Positions 18,011-27,601 of a stretch of DNA of 64,000 nucleotides are shown here, in pieces. Origin of the DNA: JAEZDC01 sp036676415 (GTDB lineage Bacteria; Bacteroidota; Bacteroidia; Chitinophagales; Chitinophagaceae); contig JAKFCX010000029.1 of the NCBI GenBank assembly GCA_036676415.1, positions 62,001-126,000 on the forward strand. The letters are read 5' to 3'. Under the pieces are notes generated by a model, which was not told where the DNA came from, ran no database searches, and worked only from the letters and a program-made list of their open reading frames with translations. Position numbers and translations under genes: made by a program. Every line of letters starts with the position of its first letter. Position 1 is the stretch's first letter.

Positions 18011-21000
18011 TTAGAAATTGATATCAAGGCCTACAACATAAGTTCTTGGGTTTGGATATTCACTCAAGCTGATGTTGTTACTGTCTTCAGGATCCAATCC
18101 ACTCCATGGACTCCAGATTGCAAGATTCTGGGCCTGGCCATAGATACGTATTGACCTGATGATGTTTTTACCAGCAATCATACCCACAGGAATTCTGTAT
18201 GCAACATTCAGATTCCTGAAGCGAAGAAATTTCGCATCCTGTATGTCAGAAGAAGTGAAGCCTCTATCGTATTGTGGTGCCTGGAACCAAACATTATCAC
18301 CTGGTTTCTGCCATTGTTCCGTTAGCAATCTTCTATTAGCATTTACTGCCTGGTGAAATCCAATTGTTCCCTGTGTGGTCCAGTTCTCATGATTATTGCT
18401 TCGTTTCACATCAAACTGGTAAGAGAATAATGCACTAACTGTTAGATTCTTCCAACGAACATCAGCTGTGAAGCCTCCAACATGTGTTGGCAGGTATGTT
18501 CCATAATCAGCAAAACGTCCTGCAGCACCAATATCATTGGTTACACCTCCGGCCTGTGTAGTATATCGTGGTCTTCCTGTAGTTGGATCTGCACCGAGAT
18601 AATTGAAAGTATAATGACTACCAAAAGGAAGCCCTTCTCTTATAATATAAGTACCCAAAGGATATTCACTTACTGAACCAAGATCTTCAATATTGTTTTT
18701 GTTCATGGCATGATTCCATCCCAGTGTTACATCAACATTTGTACGCTTCACTACATCTACGCTGGCTGTTAATTCAACCCCTTTATTGGTCATCACACCA
18801 GCATTGATATCAAGATTTAAGAATCCTGTAGTAGCTGCTAATGGTTGTCTTACGAAAAGATCAGTTGTCCTGTTACTATAAAGATCTACTGTAAATCTTG
18901 CCCTGTTATTCCATACACCAAAGTCAACACCCAGGTTTAGCTTTTTAATTGTTTCAATTCTCAGGTCAGGATTTCCCGGTGTGGCTGGATATTGTCCTGG
19001 TACACCTGATCCTGCATAGTTTGGTGTTGGATTGAAAGGTGTTCCTGTAGTGGAATAAGAAGCAAGCTGTGAGCCTGTATAGTTTGTTACAGAAACCCAG
19101 TTACCAGAACTTGCTTGTGTAATGATGCCATAGGTAGTAGTTGGGATACTTCCGATGTTAGGCACTTGTCCATAAGATAATCTTACACGAAGATCGGATA
19201 AGATATTCTGGTTGTCCATGAACTTTTCCTGCATTGCATTCCAGCTAAAGCCTGCAGCCCATGTGGTGATCTCACGGTTATCTTCATTTAATATTCTTGA
19301 AGTACCATCACGCCTAATACTTGCATTTAATGTATACTTGTTATTGTAAGTATACCTTGCCGTTCCAAAAAATGAACGGATTCCAAAACCTGATTTAGCA
19401 CTGGTGGACGTTTGAGGATATGTTGCTTGCCCAGGATTTACCGGTAAAGGACCTGCACCCTGGCCAGTTTCTGATATCCTTGTGTCAAGACCAAACTGGG
19501 TAAAGCCTAAAGCCTTCTGGTAACCTCTGACTACTTCAAAATATGCACCTGCTTCTACATCATGTATTCCATTGAAACGTTTTGCAAAAACTGCACTGGT
19601 AGTGTTGATGAGATTCGTGGTGAGCTTATTTGCTTCCATATTAATTCCCTTGTTAAACACCTGTGTGCTTCCATAGAAAGATCCTGGCTCAACAAAACGT
19701 TGCCATATATCATTGGCTATATCCACACCCACCGTATTCTTTAAAGTAACTGTTGGATGAATGCGATATGATAATGAAAGTCCTGAGTTAACCTTTATTT
19801 GTCTTTGACTGAAAACGGTATTCTCAATTCCTTCCAACAGGTTGGCCACCTGCTTTAAGTTCAATGGGGTGCTTGCACCAAAATTCAAAGAACCATCTGC
19901 TTTATATGGATTCTCGTAAGGCTTTGCCCTGAACGTCATCTGGAAAGGATTTCTCGGGCTGTTATTCAACCACTCTCCTTCTGAATAAAGTGTTTTTGAA
20001 AAACCGGCAGTCGTATTCCATTGAATACTTAACTTGTTTGTTGAATGATCGATATTGAATCTCGTAGTATATCTCTTCAACTCTGAACCTTTATCAATTC
20101 CTTCCTGGTCAAAATATGAAGCAGATAAGAATAATTTAGTTTTATCAGAGCCGGCAGTCATATTTAATTCATGTAATTGAGATATTCCCTGGCGATACAA
20201 GATATCTCCCCAATCGCTGTTAATTCCTTTGATGCTATCGGTTATTGCTTTACGTTGTGCAAGCGATAGCGTACTTGCAGCATTATTTGGAGAATAAACC
20301 CAACCTGGTGTATTTGGTATCTGCAATCTTTCTTCATAAGAAAGAATTTCACTTGTATTCATCATATTCATCCTTGCAAAATCGGGAGGTGAAGTGAGAC
20401 CAAGCTGTGTACGGTACGTAAAGTTTGTTGCACCTGACTTTCCTCTTTTGGTAGTGATGACGATCACTCCTGTCCCTGCTCTTGCACCATATAATGCTGC
20501 AGCACCAGCATCTTTCAAAACCGTGATCGATTCAAAATCATTTGGATTGATCGTTTGCATATCCAATGCTGGGATAGGAACCCCATCCAATACATACAAT
20601 GGTTGTGCTCCTGATCCTTGTATTGACTGGATACCTCGTATTACTACATTAGCACTGGTACCTGGCTGACCGGAACCTGAGTTTACCTGCATACCAGGTG
20701 CACGACCTTGTAATGCCTGGTCAAATGCACCAACAGGAACAGTTTCTACCGCCTTACCACTTATCACCGATGCAGCACCTACAAATTGTCCTCTCTTCTC
20801 CCTGCTATAACCTGTAATAACCACTTCATCCAAATCTGCATTAGCGGTAACGAGTGCAACAGATACAGATGTACGACTTCCTATTGTAACATCCTGTTGC
20901 CTGAAACCAACATAGCTAAAACGTAGTGTTTTAGTTTGGGCCGTGACGGTGATAGTGTAATCCCCGTTTTCGTTAGTGATAGTATTTGTATTGGTGCCGA

Positions 21001-21133
21001 CAGCGTTAACAGTAACACCGGCTAATCCAATCCCTTTTTCATCAGTTACTTTTCCGTTGATGACACGGGATTGTGCAAACATTTGTCCTGCGGCAAGAAC
21101 AAATGCCATAAACAGCATCAGTTTTTTGGTCAT
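18011..21133 (-). CDS. SusC/RagA-family TonB-linked outer-membrane transporter
   Basis: A 1040-residue TonB-dependent outer-membrane transporter. The signal peptide MTKKLMLFMAFVLAAGQMFA is followed by a carboxypeptidase-regulatory-like domain (VINGKVTDEKGIGLAGVTV). Next come the TonB-box-like DLDEVVITGYS and a plug domain with the SusC signature GRAPGMQVNSGSGQPG and PLYVLDGVPI, then the beta-barrel ending in YVVGLDINF with the terminal aromatic residue needed for barrel assembly. It lacks an extra N-terminal sigma-signalling domain, so it does not by itself signal to an anti-sigma factor. It is the first gene of the SusC-SusD-GH92 locus; the 470-bp upstream gap is shared with the divergent LytTR gene. 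Confidence 0.96.
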   Translation of the reverse strand: MTKKLMLFMAFVLAAGQMFAQSRVINGKVTDEKGIGLAGVTVNAVGTNTNTITNENGDYTITVTAQTKTLRFSYVGFRQQDVTIGSRTSVSVALVTANADLDEVVITGYSREKRGQFVGAASVISGKAVETVPVGAFDQALQGRAPGMQVNSGSGQPGTSANVVIRGIQSIQGSGAQPLYVLDGVPIPALDMQTINPNDFESITVLKDAGAAALYGARAGTGVIVITTKRGKSGATNFTYRTQLGLTSPPDFARMNMMNTSEILSYEERLQIPNTPGWVYSPNNAASTLSLAQRKAITDSIKGINSDWGDILYRQGISQLHELNMTAGSDKTKLFLSASYFDQEGIDKGSELKRYTTRFNIDHSTNKLSIQWNTTAGFSKTLYSEGEWLNNSPRNPFQMTFRAKPYENPYKADGSLNFGASTPLNLKQVANLLEGIENTVFSQRQIKVNSGLSLSYRIHPTVTLKNTVGVDIANDIWQRFVEPGSFYGSTQVFNKGINMEANKLTTNLINTTSAVFAKRFNGIHDVEAGAYFEVVRGYQKALGFTQFGLDTRISETGQGAGPLPVNPGQATYPQTSTSAKSGFGIRSFFGTARYTYNNKYTLNASIRRDGTSRILNEDNREITTWAAGFSWNAMQEKFMDNQNILSDLRVRLSYGQVPNIGSIPTTTYGIITQASSGNWVSVTNYTGSQLASYSTTGTPFNPTPNYAGSGVPGQYPATPGNPDLRIETIKKLNLGVDFGVWNNRARFTVDLYSNRTTDLFVRQPLAATTGFLNLDINAGVMTNKGVELTASVDVVKRTNVDVTLGWNHAMNKNNIEDLGSVSEYPLGTYIIREGLPFGSHYTFNYLGADPTTGRPRYTTQAGGVTNDIGAAGRFADYGTYLPTHVGGFTADVRWKNLTVSALFSYQFDVKRSNNHENWTTQGTIGFHQAVNANRRLLTEQWQKPGDNVWFQAPQYDRGFTSSDIQDAKFLRFRNLNVAYRIPVGMIAGKNIIRSIRIYGQAQNLAIWSPWSGLDPEDSNNISLSEYPNPRTYVVGLDINF

Positions 21134-21604
21134 GTGTTTAGATTTATGATTTAATTAACCAAAGACAAAAACAAGCGTTATATGTGTCACTGATTGGCTA
21201 ACATTTTTTGTGAAGCATGAAAATATCATCATGAAATAATGATATCAGATCATGAACTTTTATCAAGAGAATTTCAAGCGAAAAAAAAGAAGAGGGGAAT
21301 TATTGATGAGTGGTGAATTATGATGATGATTGTTGCAGCAGTACAGTTTGTATTAAAGACTCTTACATTATCAATTTTTCTTGCAGTAATATCGTTTCGA
21401 AAATGAAATGCATCATTATAAATTTTTCTCATGTGCACTTAGTGTACATACGCCCCTTGTTTTTACAGGGGGCTCCTTTTTTCATTTGTCACTCCAATGT
21501 AAAAGGTATGCTGATGTAAAGTATTACAAATAGATTTTTCACCGTTCATCAGAAAAAATGGTGAAGTGCATTTTATTGTTGTCTATTCATTATAGACAAT
21601 CCAT
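21134..21604. promoter_or_regulatory. Divergent intergenic region between susC and the LytTR gene
   Basis: 471 bp without a gene, which must carry the promoters for susC (leftward) and the LytTR gene (rightward). Visible features are a near-palindrome GTGCACTTAGTGTAC at about 21433-21447 and a terminator-like hairpin (GCCCCTTG / CAGGGGGC, then CTCCTTTTTT) at about 21452-21481. An inverted repeat, TGTCTAT / ATAGACA, sits at 21580-21598. No convincing match to the Bacteroidota -33/-7 consensus was pinned down. Confidence 0.5.
21580..21598. promoter_or_regulatory. Inverted repeat just before the LytTR start codon
   Basis: Arms TGTCTAT (21580-21586) and ATAGACA (21592-21598) with a 5-nt spacer end 6 bases before the ATG at 21605. 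It could be an operator for autoregulation or an RNA hairpin limiting translation. Confidence 0.5.
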
Positions 21605-21982
21605 ATGGAAATGATAACTACTACTGTAATGACCAAAAGAAAAACAAGGCTGATCGTAAAAAAAAGGGATGAGTATGTAGCGCTGGCAGTAGAGGATATT
21701 GCTTTCATTTACCGGAATGACCTGCTGGTGGTGGTAGTAGATAAAGAGCAAACAAAGTATTTGTGTGATAAAACACTTTCGCAACTGGAGAATGAACTGG
21801 ATGCATCTATTTTCTTTCGTGCCAACAGGCAGTATATTGTTAATATCAATTTCATTAAAGGATACAAAACTTTTGAAAAAGTAAAACTGGCGGTGCTTTT
21901 AAAAATTCCACATACAGATCACCAGGTAATCATTAGCCAGAAAACGGCACCGCTGTTTAGGAAGTGGTTATCAGCTGAATGA
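21605..21982 (+). CDS. Stand-alone LytTR DNA-binding regulator
   Basis: A 125-residue protein made almost entirely of a LytTR domain (DEYVALAVEDIAFIYRNDLL, then LSQLENELDASIFFRANRQYIVNINFIKGYK read as two halves). LytTR domains bind DNA through a ten-stranded beta fold. There is no receiver domain, so activity is not controlled by direct phosphorylation of this chain. The gene is divergent from susC and convergent with the - strand signalling group (10 bp from the stop of the gene at 21992), so either the mannan locus or itself is a plausible target. A second ATG at 21629 would still leave the domain intact. Confidence 0.88.
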   Translation: MEMITTTVMTKRKTRLIVKKRDEYVALAVEDIAFIYRNDLLVVVVDKEQTKYLCDKTLSQLENELDASIFFRANRQYIVNINFIKGYKTFEKVKLAVLLKIPHTDHQVIISQKTAPLFRKWLSAE

Positions 21983-21991
21983 TCTACCGGT

Positions 21992-23287
21992 TTAAAATAA
22001 AGTGTCTACTGCATACAAATTTCCTTCTGCATCTTGCAGGGCATATAAACTCAGTTCGTATTTGATGATGGGATCATCTTTATGATACAAAGCAGCGATA
22101 AAGTATTGTGTAAGCATGTATTCATCACCCTCAGGCATAGCACCATACAAAACGGATTGCTGTACAGGTTTATTTTTAAATTTTGAAAGGAAAGCAACAT
22201 AGCTTTTATAAGTATCCTCTCTGCTAAATCCCAGCTTCACCATAATAAACCTGCGGCCTCCTTTATCTAGTGGAGTTCTAATCAATGAGAGTGTTTCAAA
22301 TTTATTCAACTGTTCATGATCAGCTGTATCGTTAAGCCTTCTTGTAAAAATACTGTCGGTTTTGGTAGTGGACCGCTGATGTAGCTTAAATCCGGCCAAA
22401 GCTGCAAATGCTTTATCTGACAATGTATCCCGTATCCATGTTTCCAGGTGATCATACAAATAATCGATCTCGTAATGATACAATCCATTATTCATCGCAG
22501 CAATAAACTTTCCTTTGCCCTCCAGCATTTCCAATACTGCATCCCTGTTCTTCGCTAAAGAAGCTTTCATTTTTGATTGAGTGGTATACCTGAGTATAGA
22601 ATCATAAGTTGATATTGCAGTTTCATATTGTTTTTTCCGGAAGTAATAATTGTAGAGATTAATATATCTGTGCATTATATACTGAGGCAAGTTTACATGT
22701 TCGAGCACATTGAAAAGTTTGGTAGAATCTACCGCGGATTGTTGTTCAAATAAAGTATAAGCAGAAAGGATATTGTTATGTTGCTGTTGTTCATGCAACA
22801 GCTTCTGTGTAACATTTCTCCAGAACGGTACCTCTTTCTGCAACAAAGAATCTCCTGAATTCAATAGTGCATCAAACAAAGACATTGCCGTGTTAAATTC
22901 GTTGTATTCAACCTGATATAATCCCTGAAAGAATGATTTGAATGAAGGTGGCAGGTCATTGATTCTTTCGAAGAAAGTTATTGAATCGTGTGCAGCAAGA
23001 TCATCGAGCACCCTGAAAAAACGGAAAGGCTCTGTCTTTTGATCACCGTATTTATCAGCATAGAACCTTATTCGTTCAGCAGCTTCAATGGATAATACAG
23101 GTTGGCTGTTGACAGTTTTGCTTTTGGATTTCTTAAGTGTGAATAAACTACCTGTTTGCCAGGAAGCAAATGAGGGCACAATGTGAATACCATCCTTACG
23201 AATGAAAGTATCAGTAAAAATCTCCTGTGCAGATGTTGCCAGTGAAATATTCAGGAAAAGAGCACAAAGCAGGAAAGCTGATCTCAT
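21992..23287 (-). CDS. Secreted protein of unknown function, possibly TPR-like helical
   Basis: 431 residues starting at the methionine of MRSAFLLCALFLNISLATSA, which opens a clear signal peptide. A longer reading to 23437 would add 50 residues before it and overlap the kinase gene, so it was not chosen. The mature chain is mostly helical, with paired-helix segments such as LPQYIMHRYINLYNYYFRKK and YETAISTYDSILRYTTQSK that suggest degenerate tetratricopeptide repeats. The last 100 residues look beta-rich. No catalytic motif is recognised. It is last in a - strand series behind the PAS kinase (79 bp gap) and may be an exported partner of that system, but nothing in the sequence proves this. 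Confidence 0.65.
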   Translation of the reverse strand: MRSAFLLCALFLNISLATSAQEIFTDTFIRKDGIHIVPSFASWQTGSLFTLKKSKSKTVNSQPVLSIEAAERIRFYADKYGDQKTEPFRFFRVLDDLAAHDSITFFERINDLPPSFKSFFQGLYQVEYNEFNTAMSLFDALLNSGDSLLQKEVPFWRNVTQKLLHEQQQHNNILSAYTLFEQQSAVDSTKLFNVLEHVNLPQYIMHRYINLYNYYFRKKQYETAISTYDSILRYTTQSKMKASLAKNRDAVLEMLEGKGKFIAAMNNGLYHYEIDYLYDHLETWIRDTLSDKAFAALAGFKLHQRSTTKTDSIFTRRLNDTADHEQLNKFETLSLIRTPLDKGGRRFIMVKLGFSREDTYKSYVAFLSKFKNKPVQQSVLYGAMPEGDEYMLTQYFIAALYHKDDPIIKYELSLYALQDAEGNLYAVDTLF

Positions 23288-23366
23288 AGGAATTGTAAAG
23301 GTGAAAGATAAGAATCCTTCCACAAAACTTCCGGGATGTACTAAAATATGGATCTGCGATGCTTTT

Positions 23367-25250
23367 TTACAAATCCACAGGTAGCAATATATGAAATGCT
23401 GCACCCTCGTCTTCCCCGGAAAATGCATACACTTCACCTTTATGATTATGAACCACCCGTTTTACTAAAGACAGACCTATACCTGTGCCTTCATATTCTG
23501 TTTTTTTATGCAGTCGCTGAAAGATGCTGAAAATTTTCTCTGCATATTGTTGATGGAAACCGATTCCATTATCACGAATAATAATTTCACAATAAGTAGT
23601 ACTATGATCAAGCTGTGGAAATTTTTGAACTAACGCTGAGCCTTCAAAGTTGTTGCTCGTAATAGTAACTACCGGAGGAACTTCTGGTTTAGAAAATTTA
23701 AGCGCATTATTAATCAGGTTGTAAAACAGCTGCTGCATTTGTACCGGTGCTGCATTGATAACGGGAAGTTGATCTTTAATGATTGTTGCATTTTTTTGTT
23801 GAATAAGTAATTCCAGGTCTACCAAAACATGTTTCACTACATCATCCAGATCTACCATGATGAATTTTTCCCGGCGTTGCATGCTGGTATAGTTCAGCAA
23901 TGCTTTTAAAGAATTGCTCATTCGCTCAGCAGTAGTATTTATCTTATCCAGATATCTCCTTGAGCTATCATCTAACAGATGATAAGCGTTATCCTTCAGC
24001 AATTCTGAAAATGTACGGATCTTGCGTAATGGTTCCTGCAGGTCATGGCTGGAAACATGTGCAAACTGTTCCAGTTCAGCATTTGCTGCCTCTAATGTAA
24101 TGGTTCGTTCTTTCACTTTACGTTCCAGCTCTTCTGTAAGTAACACCTGGTCATGAATATCAGTACAGGTACCCACCCACATTACGATCTCACCTGCTAC
24201 ATTACGTACATGCGTTGCTCTGGTTAAATGCCAGCGATATTCACCGCTATTGTGTTTATAGCGAACGGCGTGCTGTAATGGAACTCCCCTGTCTAACGAT
24301 AGCTTCCATAACTCTGTTAGTTTAACAACATCGTCAGGATGTACAACAATACTCCAGCCCCAGCCTAATGCTTCAGTCTTGTTTTGACCTGTATAATGAT
24401 ACCATCCACGGTTATAATAAAATACCACACCATCTGCATTTGATGTAAATGCCATCTGGGGTAATGCCTCCAGGATAGAATGGATTCTTTGCGTTTCCTG
24501 CCTTTGATCTGTTACGTCATTCAGCAACAATAAAATATATTCATCACCTTCTTCGGTAAATACTTTTGATGAACTCACCTCAAGTATTCTACGCTGCAGT
24601 TGCAGGTCAATGGTTGCCTCAGCAGTATTATTAGTTTGCAGGAATTTCCGAAGTGTTTCAGCGGTGCTATCAGCCATTAGTTGAAACAAGTTTGATTCTT
24701 CGAGTTGTTCGGCCTGAAATATTTTCCTGGCTGCCTTGTTATAATTTGCTACTTTTCCATGGGCTGAAATAAGTATCGCAGCAATGGGTGCATATTCCAG
24801 AAAGCTACCCATTTGGCTGGGTCGAACTTTTTCAGGAGCCACCTGGATACTCTGCTGCAAGTTCATTTTCGCAAAACTTCTTTTCTGCCTTGTTCTGTTG
24901 ATAGCGGCATCACATATTTCAATAATATTTATTGCTGCATTTACCGCAACAACTATTGCATTTTTTCCAATGAAAGGAGCGAACTGTAAAGATTGTTTTA
25001 CCTGCTGCAATTTAGCAGGCGTGGAAAAAATGATGATGGAAATATGTTTATCGGCAGCGTAAATTCTCTGCACTTCTTTAACAGGAGAATTATTGGCTGA
25101 GCCAAGTAGGAACACCTCAGCTGAAGTCAAAACATTAATATCCTGCCCTATTTGCTTCTCGGGCACTTCAACTGTGTTGTAATGTTTTCTTATTTCAGCC
25201 AGAAAAGATGTTTCATCATCCATTACTGAATAAGCTACGAGGTGCTTCAC
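23367..25250 (-). CDS. PAS-domain sensor histidine kinase, soluble
   Basis: A 627-residue kinase without membrane helices. Residues 1-130 look like a degenerate receiver-like fold. Two PAS domains follow (about 150-260 and 265-385, the second ending in the PAC-type VMWVGTCTDIHDQ). The HisKA box holds the phospho-acceptor in HVSSHDLQEPLRKI (about 425), and the HATPase domain has the N box (NLINNALKFSKP), G1 (IIRDNGIGF) and G2 (EGTGIGLSLVKRVV). This layout resembles the phytochrome-like/hybrid-free kinases of Bacteroidota. It starts 10 bp after the acyl-CoA dehydrogenase stop. Two single-domain receivers lie upstream in the same direction and are likely partners. Confidence 0.92.
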   Translation of the reverse strand: MKHLVAYSVMDDETSFLAEIRKHYNTVEVPEKQIGQDINVLTSAEVFLLGSANNSPVKEVQRIYAADKHISIIIFSTPAKLQQVKQSLQFAPFIGKNAIVVAVNAAINIIEICDAAINRTRQKRSFAKMNLQQSIQVAPEKVRPSQMGSFLEYAPIAAILISAHGKVANYNKAARKIFQAEQLEESNLFQLMADSTAETLRKFLQTNNTAEATIDLQLQRRILEVSSSKVFTEEGDEYILLLLNDVTDQRQETQRIHSILEALPQMAFTSNADGVVFYYNRGWYHYTGQNKTEALGWGWSIVVHPDDVVKLTELWKLSLDRGVPLQHAVRYKHNSGEYRWHLTRATHVRNVAGEIVMWVGTCTDIHDQVLLTEELERKVKERTITLEAANAELEQFAHVSSHDLQEPLRKIRTFSELLKDNAYHLLDDSSRRYLDKINTTAERMSNSLKALLNYTSMQRREKFIMVDLDDVVKHVLVDLELLIQQKNATIIKDQLPVINAAPVQMQQLFYNLINNALKFSKPEVPPVVTITSNNFEGSALVQKFPQLDHSTTYCEIIIRDNGIGFHQQYAEKIFSIFQRLHKKTEYEGTGIGLSLVKRVVHNHKGEVYAFSGEDEGAAFHILLPVDL

Positions 25251-25260
25251 TTCTGCTGAT

Positions 25261-26415
25261 TTAATCTGATAAAAGTGGTTGATCTAATAAAGCCCTTCCA
25301 ATCCAGGTATAAAGGATGTCTGTAGTAGGCGACATCACATGTGCTGCCCTGGCATCACGCATCAGCATTCCAAGCACACCGTGTTGCTGGTAGCCGATAC
25401 CTCCGGCCAAAGTCATTGCTTCATTAACGGTTGTAACAGCACATGAAGCCACTTCAGCTTTTGCTGCCATAATAGATATTACAGATGCTGGATCATTACT
25501 ATCGCCGGCTCGTGCTGCGGAATAGATCAGTTGTCTTGTTTGTTCAACACGGGCCCATAAAGAGCCAAGGCGATGTTGTAATAGCGAAACATTGGCTAGT
25601 GATATTCCATTATGAGAATAAGTGCGTGAAGCCAGGGCGTTCTTTGCTTCCTGTAAAGCTCGTTCTGCAATACCAAGGTAGGTTCCACTCATCGCCATAA
25701 GGAAATAAGGGGCCACCACATTAAACACATACCATAACTGGTCACCTTTCTTTCCTAACACATGGTCTGTTGATATACGAACATTGTTTAGTTCTGCAGC
25801 TTTAGAAGAATTGCCACGCATACCAAGTCCATTCCACTCTTTTCCCCATTTCAATCCTTCACTGCCTTGGTTCACCAATATGCACGAGAATTGGTCAGGA
25901 CTTGCTTCTTCACTGGCAGCAACAGTCGATACAACATAGGAATCGGCATGTCCACCATTGGTTACAAAAGTTTTTGCTCCATTAACCAGGAGTTCATCAG
26001 TTGAGATAGGCGATAAAGATGTTTGAGGAATATAGAAATGAGCTCCTGTCCCAGGTTCGCTCAATGCCAGCGTAGTGATGTGTTTACCCTGAGCAATCGG
26101 TACCAGGTAGTTTTCTTTCTGCCAATCCGTAGCTTTTGCGGCAATTACAGCTGTGCCTACGCAATGCATGCCATAACATAATCCGGCTGATGAATAAGCT
26201 TTCCCCAATTCTTCACATACTCTCGCCAGGGCATACAATCCATGACCATAACCACCACATTCTTTTGGCACTACCAAAGCCATCAATCCTTCCTGTTGCA
26301 ATGATGCCATTGTTTTCTTTACCCATTGTGCCTTTTCGTCTGCTACTGGTGCTTCTCTTGCAACTACACCATGTGCTATTTCCTGTGCTTTTTGAAGAAT
26401 CTGATGTAAGTCCAA
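25261..26415 (-). CDS. Acyl-CoA dehydrogenase family flavoprotein
   Basis: A 384-residue FAD enzyme of the acyl-CoA dehydrogenase fold, with an N-terminal helical domain, a middle beta-domain (TLALSEPGTGAHF, VNGAKTFVTNGGHAD) and a C-terminal four-helix domain with ALAGGIGYQQHGVLGMLMRDAR near the end. The place of the catalytic glutamate, normally in the C-terminal YEGT-type segment, reads SPTTDILYTWIGR. No Glu is seen there, so the catalytic base could differ and the substrate is unknown. It lies inside a series of signalling genes (28 bp after a receiver gene, 10 bp before a kinase gene), an unusual setting for a metabolic enzyme. Confidence 0.9.
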   Translation of the reverse strand: MDLHQILQKAQEIAHGVVAREAPVADEKAQWVKKTMASLQQEGLMALVVPKECGGYGHGLYALARVCEELGKAYSSAGLCYGMHCVGTAVIAAKATDWQKENYLVPIAQGKHITTLALSEPGTGAHFYIPQTSLSPISTDELLVNGAKTFVTNGGHADSYVVSTVAASEEASPDQFSCILVNQGSEGLKWGKEWNGLGMRGNSSKAAELNNVRISTDHVLGKKGDQLWYVFNVVAPYFLMAMSGTYLGIAERALQEAKNALASRTYSHNGISLANVSLLQHRLGSLWARVEQTRQLIYSAARAGDSNDPASVISIMAAKAEVASCAVTTVNEAMTLAGGIGYQQHGVLGMLMRDARAAHVMSPTTDILYTWIGRALLDQPLLSD

Positions 26416-26443
26416 GCGTTAAAATGATTTAGTGGTATTTGAA

Positions 26444-26890
26444 TCATGAAATTTTCCATCCAGATAATACATTTCCTTTCAATGTTGACAATTGTCCGGC
26501 CTGGAGTAGCTGTAATAATGTAACCATCATTTTTTTTATTTCCGGGAGACTGTGTGGCTTTACCAGGTAGGCATTTGCACCAGCGTTAAAAGCTGTGCTA
26601 ACCAGGTTGATTGCTGCAGCGCCAGTATACATTACCACTGCGAGATGCTGACAACCCGGTCTTTTCCTGATAGCCTCGATATAATCATGACCGGATTGCT
26701 CCTGCAGAAAAGAATCGAGAAAGAGCAGGTCTGGTACCTGATTATCCAGACATTGATACATCTCATCTGCGTTAAAGGCAACCGATACGTTTATCTCCGG
26801 ATCAAGTTGCCGCAGTGCCGTGCTGAAGAACTCACTGTCTTCATGATCATCATCTACAAATACAATATTCCTGACAGTCATGCTGTTCAT
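26444..26890 (-). CDS. Single-domain response regulator (CheY-like)
   Basis: A 148-residue receiver domain without an output domain. The acidic pair is in IVFVDDDHED, the phospho-acceptor Asp in LLFLDSFLQ, the switch Thr in VVMYTGAAA and the Lys in NAYLVKPHS. A few extra residues follow the last helix. Such proteins pass signals by protein contact or act in phosphorelays. The neighbouring receiver gene and the PAS kinase of the same strand suggest a local relay. Confidence 0.9.
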   Translation of the reverse strand: MNSMTVRNIVFVDDDHEDSEFFSTALRQLDPEINVSVAFNADEMYQCLDNQVPDLLFLDSFLQEQSGHDYIEAIRKRPGCQHLAVVMYTGAAAINLVSTAFNAGANAYLVKPHSLPEIKKMMVTLLQLLQAGQLSTLKGNVLSGWKIS

Positions 26891-26964
26891 TTAATCAAAA
26901 TGATAAAGTCAGTTGGGAGTATGTAGATTAAGCGAAGACCATGCAATATAAGGCAATACAGGGT

Positions 26965-27375
26965 TTATTGGCAATAGCCAAGAATTTTACCAACGGATTT
27001 AACAACGTCAGTCATGTTACTGGGTTTGGTAAGGTAAAGGGTAGCACCGTTTTTAAGTGCTTTTTTCTTGTCTTGTTCCATGTCGGAGGTAGTAAAGATA
27101 ACTTTCGGAACTCCACTAAACTTTGGTAAGCGATTCAGCTCATCAAGCGTTTGCCAGCCGTCCATTACTGGCATATTCAGGTCGATCACAAACAAACAGG
27201 GTACCTGGTTATCTTTCAGCTCATGTACATAGTCAAGCAGTTCTTTGCCATTATTGGCAACATGCAATTCTTGTGTGGGATTGATCTTTTTAATGGCATC
27301 ACGGATAAACTCCTGGTCATCTTCGTCGTCTTCTGCCAGTACGACCATTCGGTTGGAATAAGCGGAGTTTTTCAT
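26965..27375 (-). CDS. Single-domain response regulator (Rcp1/CheY-like)
   Basis: A 136-residue receiver starting at MKNSAYSNR; an upstream methionine at 27405 in the same frame is possible but gives an unconserved-looking extension. The acidic cluster is LAEDDEDDQEF, the phospho-acceptor Asp is in CLFVIDLNMPVMDGW, the switch is Thr-Ser in FTTSD and Lys is in TLYLTKPSN. The type resembles Rcp1, the partner of phytochrome-like kinases, which fits the PAS kinase in the same gene series. Confidence 0.9.
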   Translation of the reverse strand: MKNSAYSNRMVVLAEDDEDDQEFIRDAIKKINPTQELHVANNGKELLDYVHELKDNQVPCLFVIDLNMPVMDGWQTLDELNRLPKFSGVPKVIFTTSDMEQDKKKALKNGATLYLTKPSNMTDVVKSVGKILGYCQ

Positions 27376-27601
27376 AGAGAGTTGCAAATTACGATAATTA
27401 TACAAAGGAAGACCTATAGGGATTGCTAAACCTTAGGGTCTAAAGCCGATTCAATTTCTCATATGACATTCTAACCAGATAGAGTTTTGATACACCTGCT
27501 TTAACCTATGAGGTATGTTAATTTTTATTAACGGTAGTAACCTATTTTCCCAAGCAACGTTACTTAGCTCAACATTTATCCGCACAACCAAAAAACCTTA
27601 C

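Noticed and set aside
23288..23437. N-terminal extension of the secreted protein at 21992
   Set aside because: It overlaps the histidine kinase gene and precedes a clear signal peptide starting at 23287.
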